Source: Pseudomonadota bacterium
GTDB taxonomy: Bacteria > Myxococcota_A > Polyangia > Haliangiales > Haliangiaceae
Direction: 5' to 3'
Assembly: GCA_023428295.1 (NCBI GenBank)
Contig: JAEYYV010000084.1
Location: forward strand, 1 to 64,000
DNA: 64,000 bases
Positions 27,424 to 35,363 of the stretch are shown in pieces. Below the pieces are notes generated by a model that was given only the letters and a program-made list of their open reading frames with translations, had not been told where the DNA came from and did not search any database. Position 1 is the first letter of the stretch. Every line of letters starts with the position of its first letter. Both the position numbers and the translations under genes were made by a program.

Positions 27424-28584
27424 CTACTTCTTCCGCTTGGACGGGAGGATGTTCAGCAGCTTGCAGATGATGCCGAGCATGATCTCGTCGGCGCCGCCGC
27501 CGATCGAGAGGACGCGCGTGTCGCGATACGCGCGCGCCGCGACGTTGTCCCAGGTGAAGCCCATGCCGCCCCAGTACTGGAGGCACGCGTCGGTCGTCTC
27601 GCGGACGAGGCGACCCGCCTTGAGCTTGGCCATCGACGCGAGCTTGGTGACGTCCGTGCCGGAGACGTACTCCTCGACGGCGCGGTACACGAGCGAGCGC
27701 AGCGCTTCGACTTCCGTCTTCAGCTCCGCGAGGCGGAAGTGGATCACCTGGTTGTCGATCAGTGGCTGACCGAACGTGTGGCGCTCGCGGCAGTACGCGA
27801 TGGTGGCGTCGATCAGGTTGTCCATGCCGCGCGTGGCGCCGATCGCCGCGCACAGCCGTTCCTCTTGGAACTGGATCATCTGCATCATGAAGCCCATGCC
27901 TTCCTCGCCGACGCGGTTGCGCTGGGGCACGCGCACGTTGTCGAAGAAGACGGGGCAGGTGTCGCTCGCGCGCATGCCGAGCTTGTCGATCTTGGGGCCG
28001 ATCTCGATACCCTTGAGCTTGGTCGGGACGATCACCATCGACTTGTTCGCGTGCGCGCTGCCTTCGCTCGTGTTGACGAGGAGGCACAACCAGTCCGCCT
28101 GCGCGGCGTTGGTGATCCACATCTTCGAGCCGGTGATCAGGTAGTCCGAGCCGTCCTTCTTCGCGTACGTCTTGAGCGCCGCGACGTCGGAGCCGCCACC
28201 TGCTTCGCTGACGGCGATCGAGGAGACCATGTCGCCGGCGATGGCCGGCACGAGAAACTCCTTCTTCAGCTCTTCGCTGCCCCACCGCGTGAGCGCGGGC
28301 GTGGCCATATCGGTCTGAACGCCGAGCGCCATCGGAATGGCGCCGCACGAGCACCAACCGAGCTCCTCGGTGGCGACCATCTGATACGAGTAGTCGAGGC
28401 CCATGCCACCGTACGCCTCGGGCTTGTTGATGCCGAGGAGGCCGAGCTTGCCAGCCTTCTTGAAGACCTCGTGCGCGGGAAACGCGCCCTCGCGTTCCCA
28501 CTGGTCGACGTGTGGGTTGACTTCCTTCTCGATGAAGTCCTTGACGGTCTTGGCCAGTTGCCTGTGCTCGTCGGTGAAGCGCAT
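27424..28584 (-). CDS. Acyl-CoA dehydrogenase
   Basis: 386 aa, full length for the family. FAD-dependent alpha,beta-dehydrogenation of acyl-CoA thioesters. Signatures: VSSIAVSEAGGGSDVAALKT (FAD/substrate loop), ITGSKMWITNAAQADWL, FQEERLCAAIGATRGMDNLI, RHTFGQPLIDNQVIHFRLAE, and the C-terminal YRDTRVLSIGGGADEIMLGI, close to the IYEGT-type region, where the Glu in the GGGADEI stretch may be the catalytic base. The last residues are Lys/Arg-rich. The stop is directly followed by the CTG start of the Omp85-like gene. TACGGT lies 8 nt before the ATG with no Shine-Dalgarno. Confidence 0.95.
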   Translation of the reverse strand: MRFTDEHRQLAKTVKDFIEKEVNPHVDQWEREGAFPAHEVFKKAGKLGLLGINKPEAYGGMGLDYSYQMVATEELGWCSCGAIPMALGVQTDMATPALTRWGSEELKKEFLVPAIAGDMVSSIAVSEAGGGSDVAALKTYAKKDGSDYLITGSKMWITNAAQADWLCLLVNTSEGSAHANKSMVIVPTKLKGIEIGPKIDKLGMRASDTCPVFFDNVRVPQRNRVGEEGMGFMMQMIQFQEERLCAAIGATRGMDNLIDATIAYCRERHTFGQPLIDNQVIHFRLAELKTEVEALRSLVYRAVEEYVSGTDVTKLASMAKLKAGRLVRETTDACLQYWGGMGFTWDNVAARAYRDTRVLSIGGGADEIMLGIICKLLNILPSKRKK

Positions 28585-28592
28585 GTATGCGG

Positions 28593-28598
28593 ACCGTA
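28593..28598 (-). promoter_or_regulatory. Putative -10 box of the acyl-CoA dehydrogenase gene
   Basis: Minus-strand TACGGT, 8 nt upstream of ATG 28584; no Shine-Dalgarno follows it. Confidence 0.4.
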
Positions 28599-28665
28599 CA
28601 CCACATCGGTCCCCGAAGGATTTTCACTTCCGCGACTTCCAGCGACGTGCGAGCCTCGGTGTCGG

Positions 28666-29307
28666 GTGCTGCCGCTTCTTCTGAAGATCCGCCTCACCAC
28701 GATGGCGATGTCGGCCTGGTCCGCCGCGGCCAGTCCGATACCGCTTCCCGCGGAGTCGATCGCGCTCGCGTTCGAGACACGCGCTGCCACGCCGGTCGAG
28801 GTGAAGCTCTACGACGAGAACCTCCGTCGCCACGCGACCGTGATGATCGATCACGAAGGCAACAGTGACGCGATCACCACCATGGAGATTCGCAATCTGT
28901 TCAAGTGTCGCGTGACGAACCGCGAGCGAGCGATCGCGCGCAAGACGTTGGCGATGCTCGCGAGCGTGGCGGAGATGTACGAAGGCTCCACCATCGAGTT
29001 CGTCAGCGCCTATCGCGTGCAGCGCGGCGAGTCGATAACGTCTCCGCACCGCGCTGGTCGTGCGATCGACTTTCGCATCCGCGGCAAGCCGCTGCGCGAG
29101 ATTCGCGATTGGCTGTGGCGCACGAACAGCGAGGTGGGCATCGGGTGGTACCCGAGCGGGCAGTTCATCCACATGGACTCTCGCCCGACGCTGCACGACA
29201 CCTCGTGGACGTTCCTGCACGGAAAGAACATCTACAACCCGTATTGGGCCGCCGTCGCCCGCCGCCCGAAGCCGCCCGCGATGCAAGCTCGTCGCCCTGG
29301 AACGTGA
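28666..29307 (+). CDS. DUF882/peptidase-M15-like exported protein
   Basis: 213 aa from GTG 28666, or 201 aa from ATG 28702; the start is uncertain. A hydrophobic N-terminus could export the protein. The core resembles DUF882 (YcbK-type, M15-related) with EVKLYDENLRRHATVMI, YEGSTIEFVSAYRVQRGES, SPHRAGRAIDFRIRGKPLRE and VGIGWYPSGQFIHMDSRP. The SxHxxGRAxDF...H pattern matches the zinc-site His/Asp and His residues of M15 peptidases. A role in cell-wall remodelling is likely but inferred. The stop overlaps the GTG of the next gene (GTGA). It is divergent from the acyl-CoA dehydrogenase. Confidence 0.85.
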   Translation: MLPLLLKIRLTTMAMSAWSAAASPIPLPAESIALAFETRAATPVEVKLYDENLRRHATVMIDHEGNSDAITTMEIRNLFKCRVTNRERAIARKTLAMLASVAEMYEGSTIEFVSAYRVQRGESITSPHRAGRAIDFRIRGKPLREIRDWLWRTNSEVGIGWYPSGQFIHMDSRPTLHDTSWTFLHGKNIYNPYWAAVARRPKPPAMQARRPGT

Positions 29308-30215
29308 ACTCTCGCTTCGCGCCGTCGACCACTGGAGAAGCACACCCGGGCACGCTGCTCTCGGCGCTGCTCGTGTGGCTCGACGCGCGTGCGTTCGGTC
29401 GACGCACACTGTTGCGGCTCGAGGATCTCGACACGACGCGAACGAAAGCAGCGTGGGCGCGCCAGCTCGTCGACGCGTGCGCGTGGCTCGGCCTCGACTG
29501 GGACGAGACGATCGTCCAGACCTCGCGATCCGCGGTGCACGCTGCTGCGATGGACACGCTCGCCGCCGCGGGCCGTCTCTATCCATGCGCGTGCTCGCGC
29601 GCCGATCGCCACGGCAAACGCCGCGCTCCTGATGGAGGCTGGGCGTACGAGAACACGTGCCGCGACCGTCCGCTGCTCGGACACTGGCGCGATGCAACCG
29701 AGCCGTTGCGGGCGCGGCTCGACGACGATCGCATCGAGCTCGTCGACGATAGCGGCGTGGACCTCTCGCAGACGCCGGCGCACGACATGGGCGATCCGAT
29801 CGTGCGACGACGCGATGGCGTGATCGCGTATCATCTCGCGGTCGTCGCGGACGATGCAGACGCCGGCATCACGCACGTCGTGCGCGGCCGTGACATCGCA
29901 CCGTCGACGGCGACGCAGATCCTGTTGCAGCGCGCGCTCGGTGTCCCGACGCCGCGGTATCGGCATCACCTCCTGCTCCTCGAAGCTCGCGGTGAGAAGC
30001 TCGCGAAGCTGCACGGCTCGATTCCGTTCTCGTCGATCCGCGCGCATCACGATGCGCCATCGCTCGTCGGGATCCTGGCGTACGCGGCCGGACTCGTCGC
30101 GACGCCTGCGCCGATCGAGGCACACTCGCTCGTGACGACGTTCTCGTGGTCCCGCGTGTCGTCGAGCGATCGTGTCATCTCGCTGAGCGAACACGGCCTC
30201 GTGATAGGTTCGTAG
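29304..30215 (+). CDS. gluQ: Glutamyl-Q tRNA(Asp) synthetase-like protein
   Basis: 303 aa, GTG start overlapping the previous stop. It is a truncated GluRS-like enzyme without the anticodon-binding domain, as in GluQ-RS, which glutamylates queuosine on tRNA-Asp. The N-terminal signature is RFAPSTTGEAHPGTLLSAL, with LLRLEDLDTTRT after it. A zinc site is suggested by CACSR, a Tyr and ENTCR. The HVVRGRDIAPSTATQILLQR helix is typical. Two variations stand out: Thr replaces Pro in the usual APSPTG, and the KMSKS-like loop is KLAKL instead of KLSKQ, so activity may be modified. Confidence 0.88.
   Translation: MNSRFAPSTTGEAHPGTLLSALLVWLDARAFGRRTLLRLEDLDTTRTKAAWARQLVDACAWLGLDWDETIVQTSRSAVHAAAMDTLAAAGRLYPCACSRADRHGKRRAPDGGWAYENTCRDRPLLGHWRDATEPLRARLDDDRIELVDDSGVDLSQTPAHDMGDPIVRRRDGVIAYHLAVVADDADAGITHVVRGRDIAPSTATQILLQRALGVPTPRYRHHLLLLEARGEKLAKLHGSIPFSSIRAHHDAPSLVGILAYAAGLVATPAPIEAHSLVTTFSWSRVSSSDRVISLSEHGLVIGS
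30205..30210 (+). promoter_or_regulatory. Putative internal -10 box before small lipoprotein gene
   Basis: TAGGTT overlaps the end of the GluQ-RS gene and stands 7 nt before ATG 30218, suggesting a separate leaderless transcript. Confidence 0.4.
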
Positions 30216-30217
30216 AC

Positions 30218-30532
30218 ATGCGAACAGTCGGGTGTGCGGTGGTGTTCCTGGTCGCGTGCGGTGGCGGCTCTGCTTCGCCCGCCGAGAAGTGCGATGACCT
30301 CGTGGATCTCGTGTGCGATCGAGCGCTGGAGTGTGTGCCGGGCGCCGGGACGCACTCGGCGTGCGTTGCCGAGGTCCAGAGCAACCTCGACTGTGATCGC
30401 GCGCAGGACGTCACGGCTTCGTACCGAGCGTGTATGACGCAGCTCCGCAGCACCACGTGCGGCTCGTTGTTCCCCAACGACATGATCGTGCTTCCTGCCG
30501 ACTGCAACGGCGTGATCCTCCTCGGAGAATGA
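30218..30532 (+). CDS. Small Cys-rich predicted lipoprotein
   Basis: 104 aa. A lipobox (VFLVACGGG, Cys about residue 14) is followed by about 90 aa with eight cysteines (KCDDLVDLVCDRALECV, TCGSLFPND, ADCNGVI and others), a pattern compatible with disulfide bonding in the periplasm or on the surface. I do not recognise the family; similar small Cys-rich lipoproteins are frequent in Myxococcota. The frame is open from 30146, but the signal peptide fixes the start at 30218. Confidence 0.8.
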   Translation: MRTVGCAVVFLVACGGGSASPAEKCDDLVDLVCDRALECVPGAGTHSACVAEVQSNLDCDRAQDVTASYRACMTQLRSTTCGSLFPNDMIVLPADCNGVILLGE

Positions 30533-30590
30533 ACGAGGAGCGACGCATCGGGTGGCTGTTCGGCCGTGCTGCGCTCTGACGCGTCGTAGG

Positions 30591-31628
30591 TCAGCGCCAA
30601 TCGACGCCGAGCTCGACGAGAAATGCACGATCACGCGCACCTGGCACGAGCTCGGTGAACCCGCTCTCGAAGCGCAGGCCGGCGGTCAGCGGCGTCCGGC
30701 TGATGGCGAGCTCGAGCCCTGTGGCTGCACCGATCGTTGTTCGAGAGACGGACATCGCGTCCCGCGTGTCGGCGAAGTGGAGCTCGCCGCGCAGCTGGAC
30801 GATCGCGGCGAGTGCGATCGCGCGATTCGCGACGAACGTGTAACCAGCGCCCGCGTTGATGCCGGCCGCGTCGACGGAGTCGGCTGCCATGCCGCCGCGA
30901 CGGGACCAATCGATGCGGGCGGACAGGAAGAGGTGATCGACGAGGGGCACGCGCGCGGTGATGCCCACGCCAGGGCGAAGCGTCGCGTTCGTGGTGGTGT
31001 CGTCGTAGTAGCCGCCGCCGATGCGCACGCCGAACCACGGCTTCGCGCCACGCTGTGCAGTCCGCGCGAGCGGATCTTCGAGCTCGGGGCCACGCGGACC
31101 GAGATCACCGCTCCACTTGCCTTTGACCAGCGAGCCGCGCTTCACGTCCGGCGGCGGACCCGTCTGCTGCTCGGTCGCGTTCTCCTCCTCGAACGAGACC
31201 TTGCCGTCCTTGGGCGGGCCGGCTGGTTTCACGACAGCGTCGAGGAGCACCGCGGACCGCGAGTATGCTTTGGTCTCGGCGATCTTCTGGAACTTCTGGC
31301 CGCTGACCTCGTACGTGATGATGTTCGTGCCGGGGCGGAGAAAGATCGTCGACGGGGTGGTGAAGGTCTCACCCGAGATCGTCGATAGCTCGAACGCCAC
31401 GCCCGCCGGGTCGCTGACGATCGAGAGCTCCGCGTAGTCGGCCTCGCGCGCCCGCTTCTTGAGGTCTCGCGCGAGTTTTTGTGACGCCTCGTCGTCGCAC
31501 CCTTCGAGGTACACGAGCGCTCGCGTGAGATCGCCCGACGTGGCCAGGGCCGCGCCACGGCTGCACCGGTCGTCGGCGTGCGCGATGGTCGCGAACAGCA
31601 TCGACAGGAGCACCAAGACGGGTTTCAC
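30591..31628 (-). CDS. Exported envelope protein with possible beta-barrel C-terminus
   Basis: 345 aa from GTG 31628. The signal peptide VLVLLSMLFATIAHA precedes an N-terminal region with a short helical repeat (CSRGAALATSGDLTRALVYL, then ASQKLARDLKKRARE) and a PEGA-like beta domain (LSIVSDPAGVAFELSTISGE, FLRPGTNIITYEVSGQ). A disordered linker leads to a C-terminal domain of about 170 aa with amphipathic strands (PWFGVRIGGGYYDDTTTNAT, ending VELGVDWR), which fits an outer-membrane barrel. The long frame continues upstream to 31889, but that part overlaps the divergent gene and is a shadow. Confidence 0.82.
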   Translation of the reverse strand: MKPVLVLLSMLFATIAHADDRCSRGAALATSGDLTRALVYLEGCDDEASQKLARDLKKRAREADYAELSIVSDPAGVAFELSTISGETFTTPSTIFLRPGTNIITYEVSGQKFQKIAETKAYSRSAVLLDAVVKPAGPPKDGKVSFEEENATEQQTGPPPDVKRGSLVKGKWSGDLGPRGPELEDPLARTAQRGAKPWFGVRIGGGYYDDTTTNATLRPGVGITARVPLVDHLFLSARIDWSRRGGMAADSVDAAGINAGAGYTFVANRAIALAAIVQLRGELHFADTRDAMSVSRTTIGAATGLELAISRTPLTAGLRFESGFTELVPGARDRAFLVELGVDWR

Positions 31629-31649
31629 GCCACTCAAGATGACACGACC

Positions 31650-31659
31650 AGCGTAGAGT
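31650..31659. promoter_or_regulatory. Candidate bidirectional -10 module (ANNNTANNNT)
   Basis: AGCGTAGAGT. Plus-strand TAGAGT ends 7 nt before GTG 31667. Minus-strand TACGCT lies upstream of the GTG at 31628. The hexamers share the central TA, as at 9624 and 41185. Confidence 0.45.
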
Positions 31660-31666
31660 AGTTGCG

Positions 31667-32341
31667 GTGACTCGAGAACGCCGACGGGAAGAAGTGCTTC
31701 GCTTGCTCGAGCGGTATCTCGTCGAGATCGTGGAGCGATATGACCTGTGCCCGTGGGCGCGGCCTGCCCGGCAGCGCGGCGAGGTCGCGATCGAGGTGCT
31801 CTGGGGGACGCCCGATATCCCCACGTGGATCGGCGCGGCCACGCACATGCTGTCGTTGCCCAACGCCGCGGTGGCGATGGTGATCGCACCGGAGCTGACC
31901 GTCACGCGCTACTTCATGCACAGCATTCGCAACGAGGTCGCCGCCGCGATTCCGAGTGTGGGCGTCGCCGAGTTTCATCCCGACGCGGACCTCGATCTCG
32001 CGAGCCCCGCGCGCCTCGTGCCCTTCGTGCGGCGCTCCCCCGATCCGATGTTGCAGCTCGTGCCGCTCTCGCTGTTGAGCTCGGTCCGTTCGTCACCGCC
32101 TGCGGTCGATCGCGAGCAGCAAGCGCGCATGCTCGGCGGACAGGCCGCGCCGTTGCGCCGAGACGCCGGCGATCGCATCGCCGAGACGAATCACGCGACC
32201 ATCGGCGGAGCGGTCGAGGCGATCCTCGCCACGCTCGCCGACATCGGCGCGGATCGCCAGCGCAGCTACACCGCCGCCGGCATCTCGATCGGTATCTCGA
32301 GCGCGCCGCCGGTCACCGCGCTCACGATCGCTAGTCGATGA
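31667..32341 (+). CDS. DUF1415-like conserved protein
   Basis: 224 aa, GTG start. The pattern ERYDLCPWARPARQRGEVAI, then AEFHPDADLDLASPARLVPF and VRRSPDPMLQLVPLSLL matches the layout of DUF1415 proteins (a Cys-Pro-hydrophobic-Ala motif early, an FHP motif, and RSPxPMLxL). Function unknown; cytoplasmic by sequence. A leaderless start is likely, since TAGAGT lies 7 nt upstream. The last 11 bp overlap the convergent antiporter gene. Confidence 0.8.
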   Translation: MTRERRREEVLRLLERYLVEIVERYDLCPWARPARQRGEVAIEVLWGTPDIPTWIGAATHMLSLPNAAVAMVIAPELTVTRYFMHSIRNEVAAAIPSVGVAEFHPDADLDLASPARLVPFVRRSPDPMLQLVPLSLLSSVRSSPPAVDREQQARMLGGQAAPLRRDAGDRIAETNHATIGGAVEAILATLADIGADRQRSYTAAGISIGISSAPPVTALTIASR

Positions 32342-34106
32342 CTTCGTTGCGGTTCTCGAGGCCGCCGTGCTCTTCGTCGCGACCCTCGAGGTACGACGGC
32401 AAGCCAGCGTTGAGCGCCGCATAGATCGCGGGCAGGATGCCGAGCGCCACCTCGCTCGGCGGGCGGAACACGTGGTCGGCACCCGCCGCGCGGACAGCCT
32501 CGATCTGCGAGAGCTTCGTGCAGTTGGCGATGATGACCGCGTTCGGTGCGAGCTCGCGCAGCTTCTTCACGAGCTGCTCGTTCGACGTTCCCTTGAGCAG
32601 CTCGTCGGGCACCGTGGACACGATGACCTCCGCTGCCCCGACGCCTGCGTGTCGGAGCACCTCCACGCTCGCGATGTCGCCGTAGACGATCTGCGCGCCG
32701 CGCTTCTCGACGTCCTTGAGGATCGTCATGTTCGTATCGACGACGAGCGTGTGCGGAAGCAGGTCCGCGTGCAGACGCTCGAGCTCCGCGAGCAGCGCCG
32801 ATCCGATGCGGTGGAATCCGAGCAGCACGAGGCGTGGCGCTTCGTGGCTCTCGGTCTCCGGCTTGAGACCGCGCGAGCGAATGCCGACCATGTCGAGCAC
32901 CGAGCGCAGCCGCTGATACAAGCGATCCGACGACGCGAAGAGCACCGGCGTGATCAGCGCGGTGATCACGAACGCGAAGATCACGATGCTGACGTGCGTG
33001 CGGCTGATGTGACCGAGCTGGCTGCCGAGATACGCGATCACGAGGCAGAACTCGGAGACCTGCGCGAGCTTGGTCGAGACGGACACCGAGTTGCGGCGAT
33101 CGAGTCCCGTCTTGTAGAGCAGCGGAAGGAACAAGATGTAACGCAAGAGGATCGAGACGGCCGCCGTGATCGCGGCGAGCAGGATCACGTCGACGCTCTC
33201 GGGGATCGGGATCGACATGCCGAGACCGACGAAGAACAGCGTCACGAAGAAGTCGCGCAGGTGCACGACGCGCGAGATCACCTCGTATGCGTACGGTGAC
33301 GTCGCGATCGTAGCGCCGGCGATCAGCGCGCCCATCTCCATCGAGACGGCGAGCTTGCCGAGGTTGGCGCCGAACAGGCCCACGCCGAAGCACCAGCCGA
33401 GCGCGAGCGTGACCACGAGCTCGGGCGAGCGCGCGACGACGTGAAACGCGCGCGGCAGGATGAAGCGCGCGATCAGCGTCGCGAGCGTACCGACGATGAA
33501 CGTGCCGGCGAACGTCAGCGCGATCGGGACGATCGATGGATTCGCGAAGCTCGGTTGCAGCGCGAGGAACACGATCGCCCATATGTCTTGGAAGATGAGG
33601 AGACCCACCGCGAGCCGGCCGGCAGTCGAGTCGAGCTTCAGGTGCTCCTGCAGGTACTTGACGACGAGAAGGGTGGAGGAGAACGAACAAGCCACACCGA
33701 GGTAGAGCGCGGGATAGAAGCCCGACGCGATACCCCAGCCCGTGAGTCCGATCAGGAGGAACGTGCTGGCGCCGAGCGTGAGCGTGAGGGGAACTTGCAG
33801 CGCACCCGTCACGACGAGCACGCGTCCGCTCGCGAGCAAGCTCTTGAGGTTGACCTCGAGGCCGATGACGAACAAGAGGAGCGTCAAGCCGAGGTTGGCG
33901 ATCGTATCGATGCTCGCGCGATCGTGGACCGCTTCGAGCCCCGCTGGACCGAGGACAACGCCCGCGCCGAGCAATGCAGCGATGGCAGGAATGCGCAGCT
34001 TGACGAAGGCGATCGAAAGAACCGCCGCTGCGACGAGACACAAACCGAGATCACCGACGAGAGGCGAAACCCCGCCGCCGCCAGCGATCACCGCAACCGT
34101 ATCCAT
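32331..34106 (-). CDS. Cation:proton antiporter, CPA2/KefB-type, with RCK domain
   Basis: 591 aa. Residues 1 to about 385 form a CPA2 transport domain of about 12 helices (LGLCLVAAAVLSIAFVKLRI, GAGVVLGPAGLEAV, LLLFVIGLEVNLKSL, VACSFSSTLLVVKYLQEHLK, GLLIFQDIWAIVFLAL). A C-terminal RCK/TrkA-N domain (about 415-540) begins LVLLGFHRIGSALLAELERL and continues VVDTNMTILKDVEKRGAQIV. It should exchange K+ or Na+ for H+ under nucleotide or ligand control. ATG 34106 has a strong Shine-Dalgarno (GGAGAAGGG at 34122-34114), which settles the start against the longer open frame to 34262. Confidence 0.94.
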   Translation of the reverse strand: MDTVAVIAGGGGVSPLVGDLGLCLVAAAVLSIAFVKLRIPAIAALLGAGVVLGPAGLEAVHDRASIDTIANLGLTLLLFVIGLEVNLKSLLASGRVLVVTGALQVPLTLTLGASTFLLIGLTGWGIASGFYPALYLGVACSFSSTLLVVKYLQEHLKLDSTAGRLAVGLLIFQDIWAIVFLALQPSFANPSIVPIALTFAGTFIVGTLATLIARFILPRAFHVVARSPELVVTLALGWCFGVGLFGANLGKLAVSMEMGALIAGATIATSPYAYEVISRVVHLRDFFVTLFFVGLGMSIPIPESVDVILLAAITAAVSILLRYILFLPLLYKTGLDRRNSVSVSTKLAQVSEFCLVIAYLGSQLGHISRTHVSIVIFAFVITALITPVLFASSDRLYQRLRSVLDMVGIRSRGLKPETESHEAPRLVLLGFHRIGSALLAELERLHADLLPHTLVVDTNMTILKDVEKRGAQIVYGDIASVEVLRHAGVGAAEVIVSTVPDELLKGTSNEQLVKKLRELAPNAVIIANCTKLSQIEAVRAAGADHVFRPPSEVALGILPAIYAALNAGLPSYLEGRDEEHGGLENRNEVID

Positions 34107-34165
34107 GACATGACCCTTCTCCTCGAGAACGAGGACGCGTGTTGACCGATCTTCCGAGAGACAGA

Positions 34166-34486
34166 TCAGCCGTGCGGAGGGCCGCGCGCTGTTCGCGCGA
34201 GACGAATGGACGGATCTGGATCGACGAGTGACGGCGCTCGCGGAGCGATCGCGATGGTGCACGAAGGGCCGAACGCCATCGCGACCGGCGGCGCCACGAA
34301 CGGAGAGAGCGTGTGGGTGGGGCTCGCGCTGACCCGGCGCGAGCTCGACGCGACGATGTACCGGCGCGCACTACCCACCGAGGTCCTCGAGGAGGCCGTG
34401 TGCTGCTCGCGTAGCTCTGCCTCGCTCGATCGCACCGGGACGACGAGCAGATAGAGAGCGATCAGGCTGAGCCAGAACGAGCGCAG
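34166..34486 (-). CDS. Possible small exported protein (doubtful ORF)
   Basis: The 420-bp stretch between the antiporter start and the next gene contains one frame with coding-like codon usage. It reads GTG 34435 to 34166 (89 aa). If begun at CTG 34486 it gains a hydrophobic N-terminus (RSFWLSLIALYLLVVPV) like a signal peptide, for 106 aa. The remainder is Ser/Arg/Pro-rich without motifs. There is no ATG, GTG or TTG upstream in frame and no clear Shine-Dalgarno. I list it because nothing else accounts for the gap; it may be spurious. Confidence 0.3.
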   Translation of the reverse strand: MRSFWLSLIALYLLVVPVRSSEAELREQHTASSRTSVGSARRYIVASSSRRVSASPTHTLSPFVAPPVAMAFGPSCTIAIAPRAPSLVDPDPSIRLARTARGPPHG

Positions 34487-34526
34487 AGCCGGTAGTCTAA
34501 ACGGAAGACACCGACGGCGAATAGCG

Positions 34527-35231
34527 TCACTGGCACTTCGTAGCGGTCAGCGCGAGCGAGTCCAAGAAGAAGGACGTCGGCGCCGTCGAGTCGCTGTCCG
34601 TCGAGGCGAACAGACGCACCGTCGTGCCCGCGTGGGGCGACGCGAACGTCTTGCTGATCGGCACCCACTGCATCGTCGTGTCGGTGTTGTCGAGCTCGAG
34701 GATCGTCTCGAGCACGGCACCTGTCGTCGAGCGGAGCTGGAGGTCGATGAAGTCGAATCCAAAGATCGGCAGCTCGCCGCTGCGGATCTGGTAGTAGCCC
34801 GTGAGCGAGAGCATCGTCGTTCCCGCCGGCACCATCACGTCTTGATAGAGCTGATCGACGTTCGGCGTGGCCTCGAGACCGCCCAGCCACGCCTTGTTTG
34901 GAGGGGTCTGAACGAGTGTCCCGTCGGCCGTGATGAGGGGATACATCGCATTGATCAGCACCGAGGTCCAGCCCGTGCCGGTCGGCGTGCTGTCGAAGTT
35001 GGCGTTCGCGAGCAGCTGCGTCGTCATCGGCGTGCACCCCGGAGGCGCATCGACGAGCGGCGGCGCATCGATCGGCGGCGCCGCATCGATGTTGGGGATG
35101 GGCTCCTCGATTCCACCGTCCACGCGACCACCGCCGCCACCGCCCGCATCCTGATCGATGGCAGCGCCGGAACCAGCCTGCGCGCAACCCGTTACAGCAA
35201 GGGCGAAGGCAAGGTACGCCGAGTACGACAT
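34527..35231 (-). CDS. Predicted lipoprotein with beta-sandwich-like domain
   Basis: 234 aa. The signal peptide ends in a lipobox (ALAVTGC, Cys about residue 16). A Gly- and Asp/Ala/Pro-rich linker (QDAGGGGGGRVDGG, NIDAAPPIDAPPLVDAPPGC) precedes a domain of about 165 aa starting LANANFDSTPTGTGW and continuing LYQDVMVPAGTTMLSLTGYY and LQLRSTTGAVL. This looks like the jelly-roll or CBM-like folds found in secreted surface proteins. No catalytic residues are evident. TAGTCT stands 5 nt before the ATG. Confidence 0.85.
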   Translation of the reverse strand: MSYSAYLAFALAVTGCAQAGSGAAIDQDAGGGGGGRVDGGIEEPIPNIDAAPPIDAPPLVDAPPGCTPMTTQLLANANFDSTPTGTGWTSVLINAMYPLITADGTLVQTPPNKAWLGGLEATPNVDQLYQDVMVPAGTTMLSLTGYYQIRSGELPIFGFDFIDLQLRSTTGAVLETILELDNTDTTMQWVPISKTFASPHAGTTVRLFASTDSDSTAPTSFFLDSLALTATKCQ

Positions 35232-35236
35232 GGCCG

Positions 35237-35242
35237 AGACTA
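35237..35242 (-). promoter_or_regulatory. Putative -10 box of the beta-sandwich lipoprotein gene
   Basis: Minus-strand TAGTCT, 5 nt before ATG 35231, without a Shine-Dalgarno between. The rest of the gap to 35363 shows no gene; it contains a short imperfect inverted repeat, CAGGT / ACCTG. Confidence 0.3.
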
Positions 35243-35363
35243 TCGACGCGGTCCTACTCGGTGGGCAACGAGATTCCTCTGGCAGGATCGTGATCTCGTC
35301 ACCTCACGACCGTGAACACTGCTGTCCACAGGTTGCAGCGACCTGTACAGGACGTAGCGGCGA

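Noticed and set aside
26221..28665. Upstream 2.4 kb of a 1028-aa plus-strand open frame
   Set aside because: Antisense to the Omp85-like and acyl-CoA dehydrogenase genes; only its last part is the DUF882-like gene.
34206..34454. Plus-strand 82-aa open frame
   Set aside because: Antisense to the doubtful small gene; no signal, motif or promoter-like box upstream of it.
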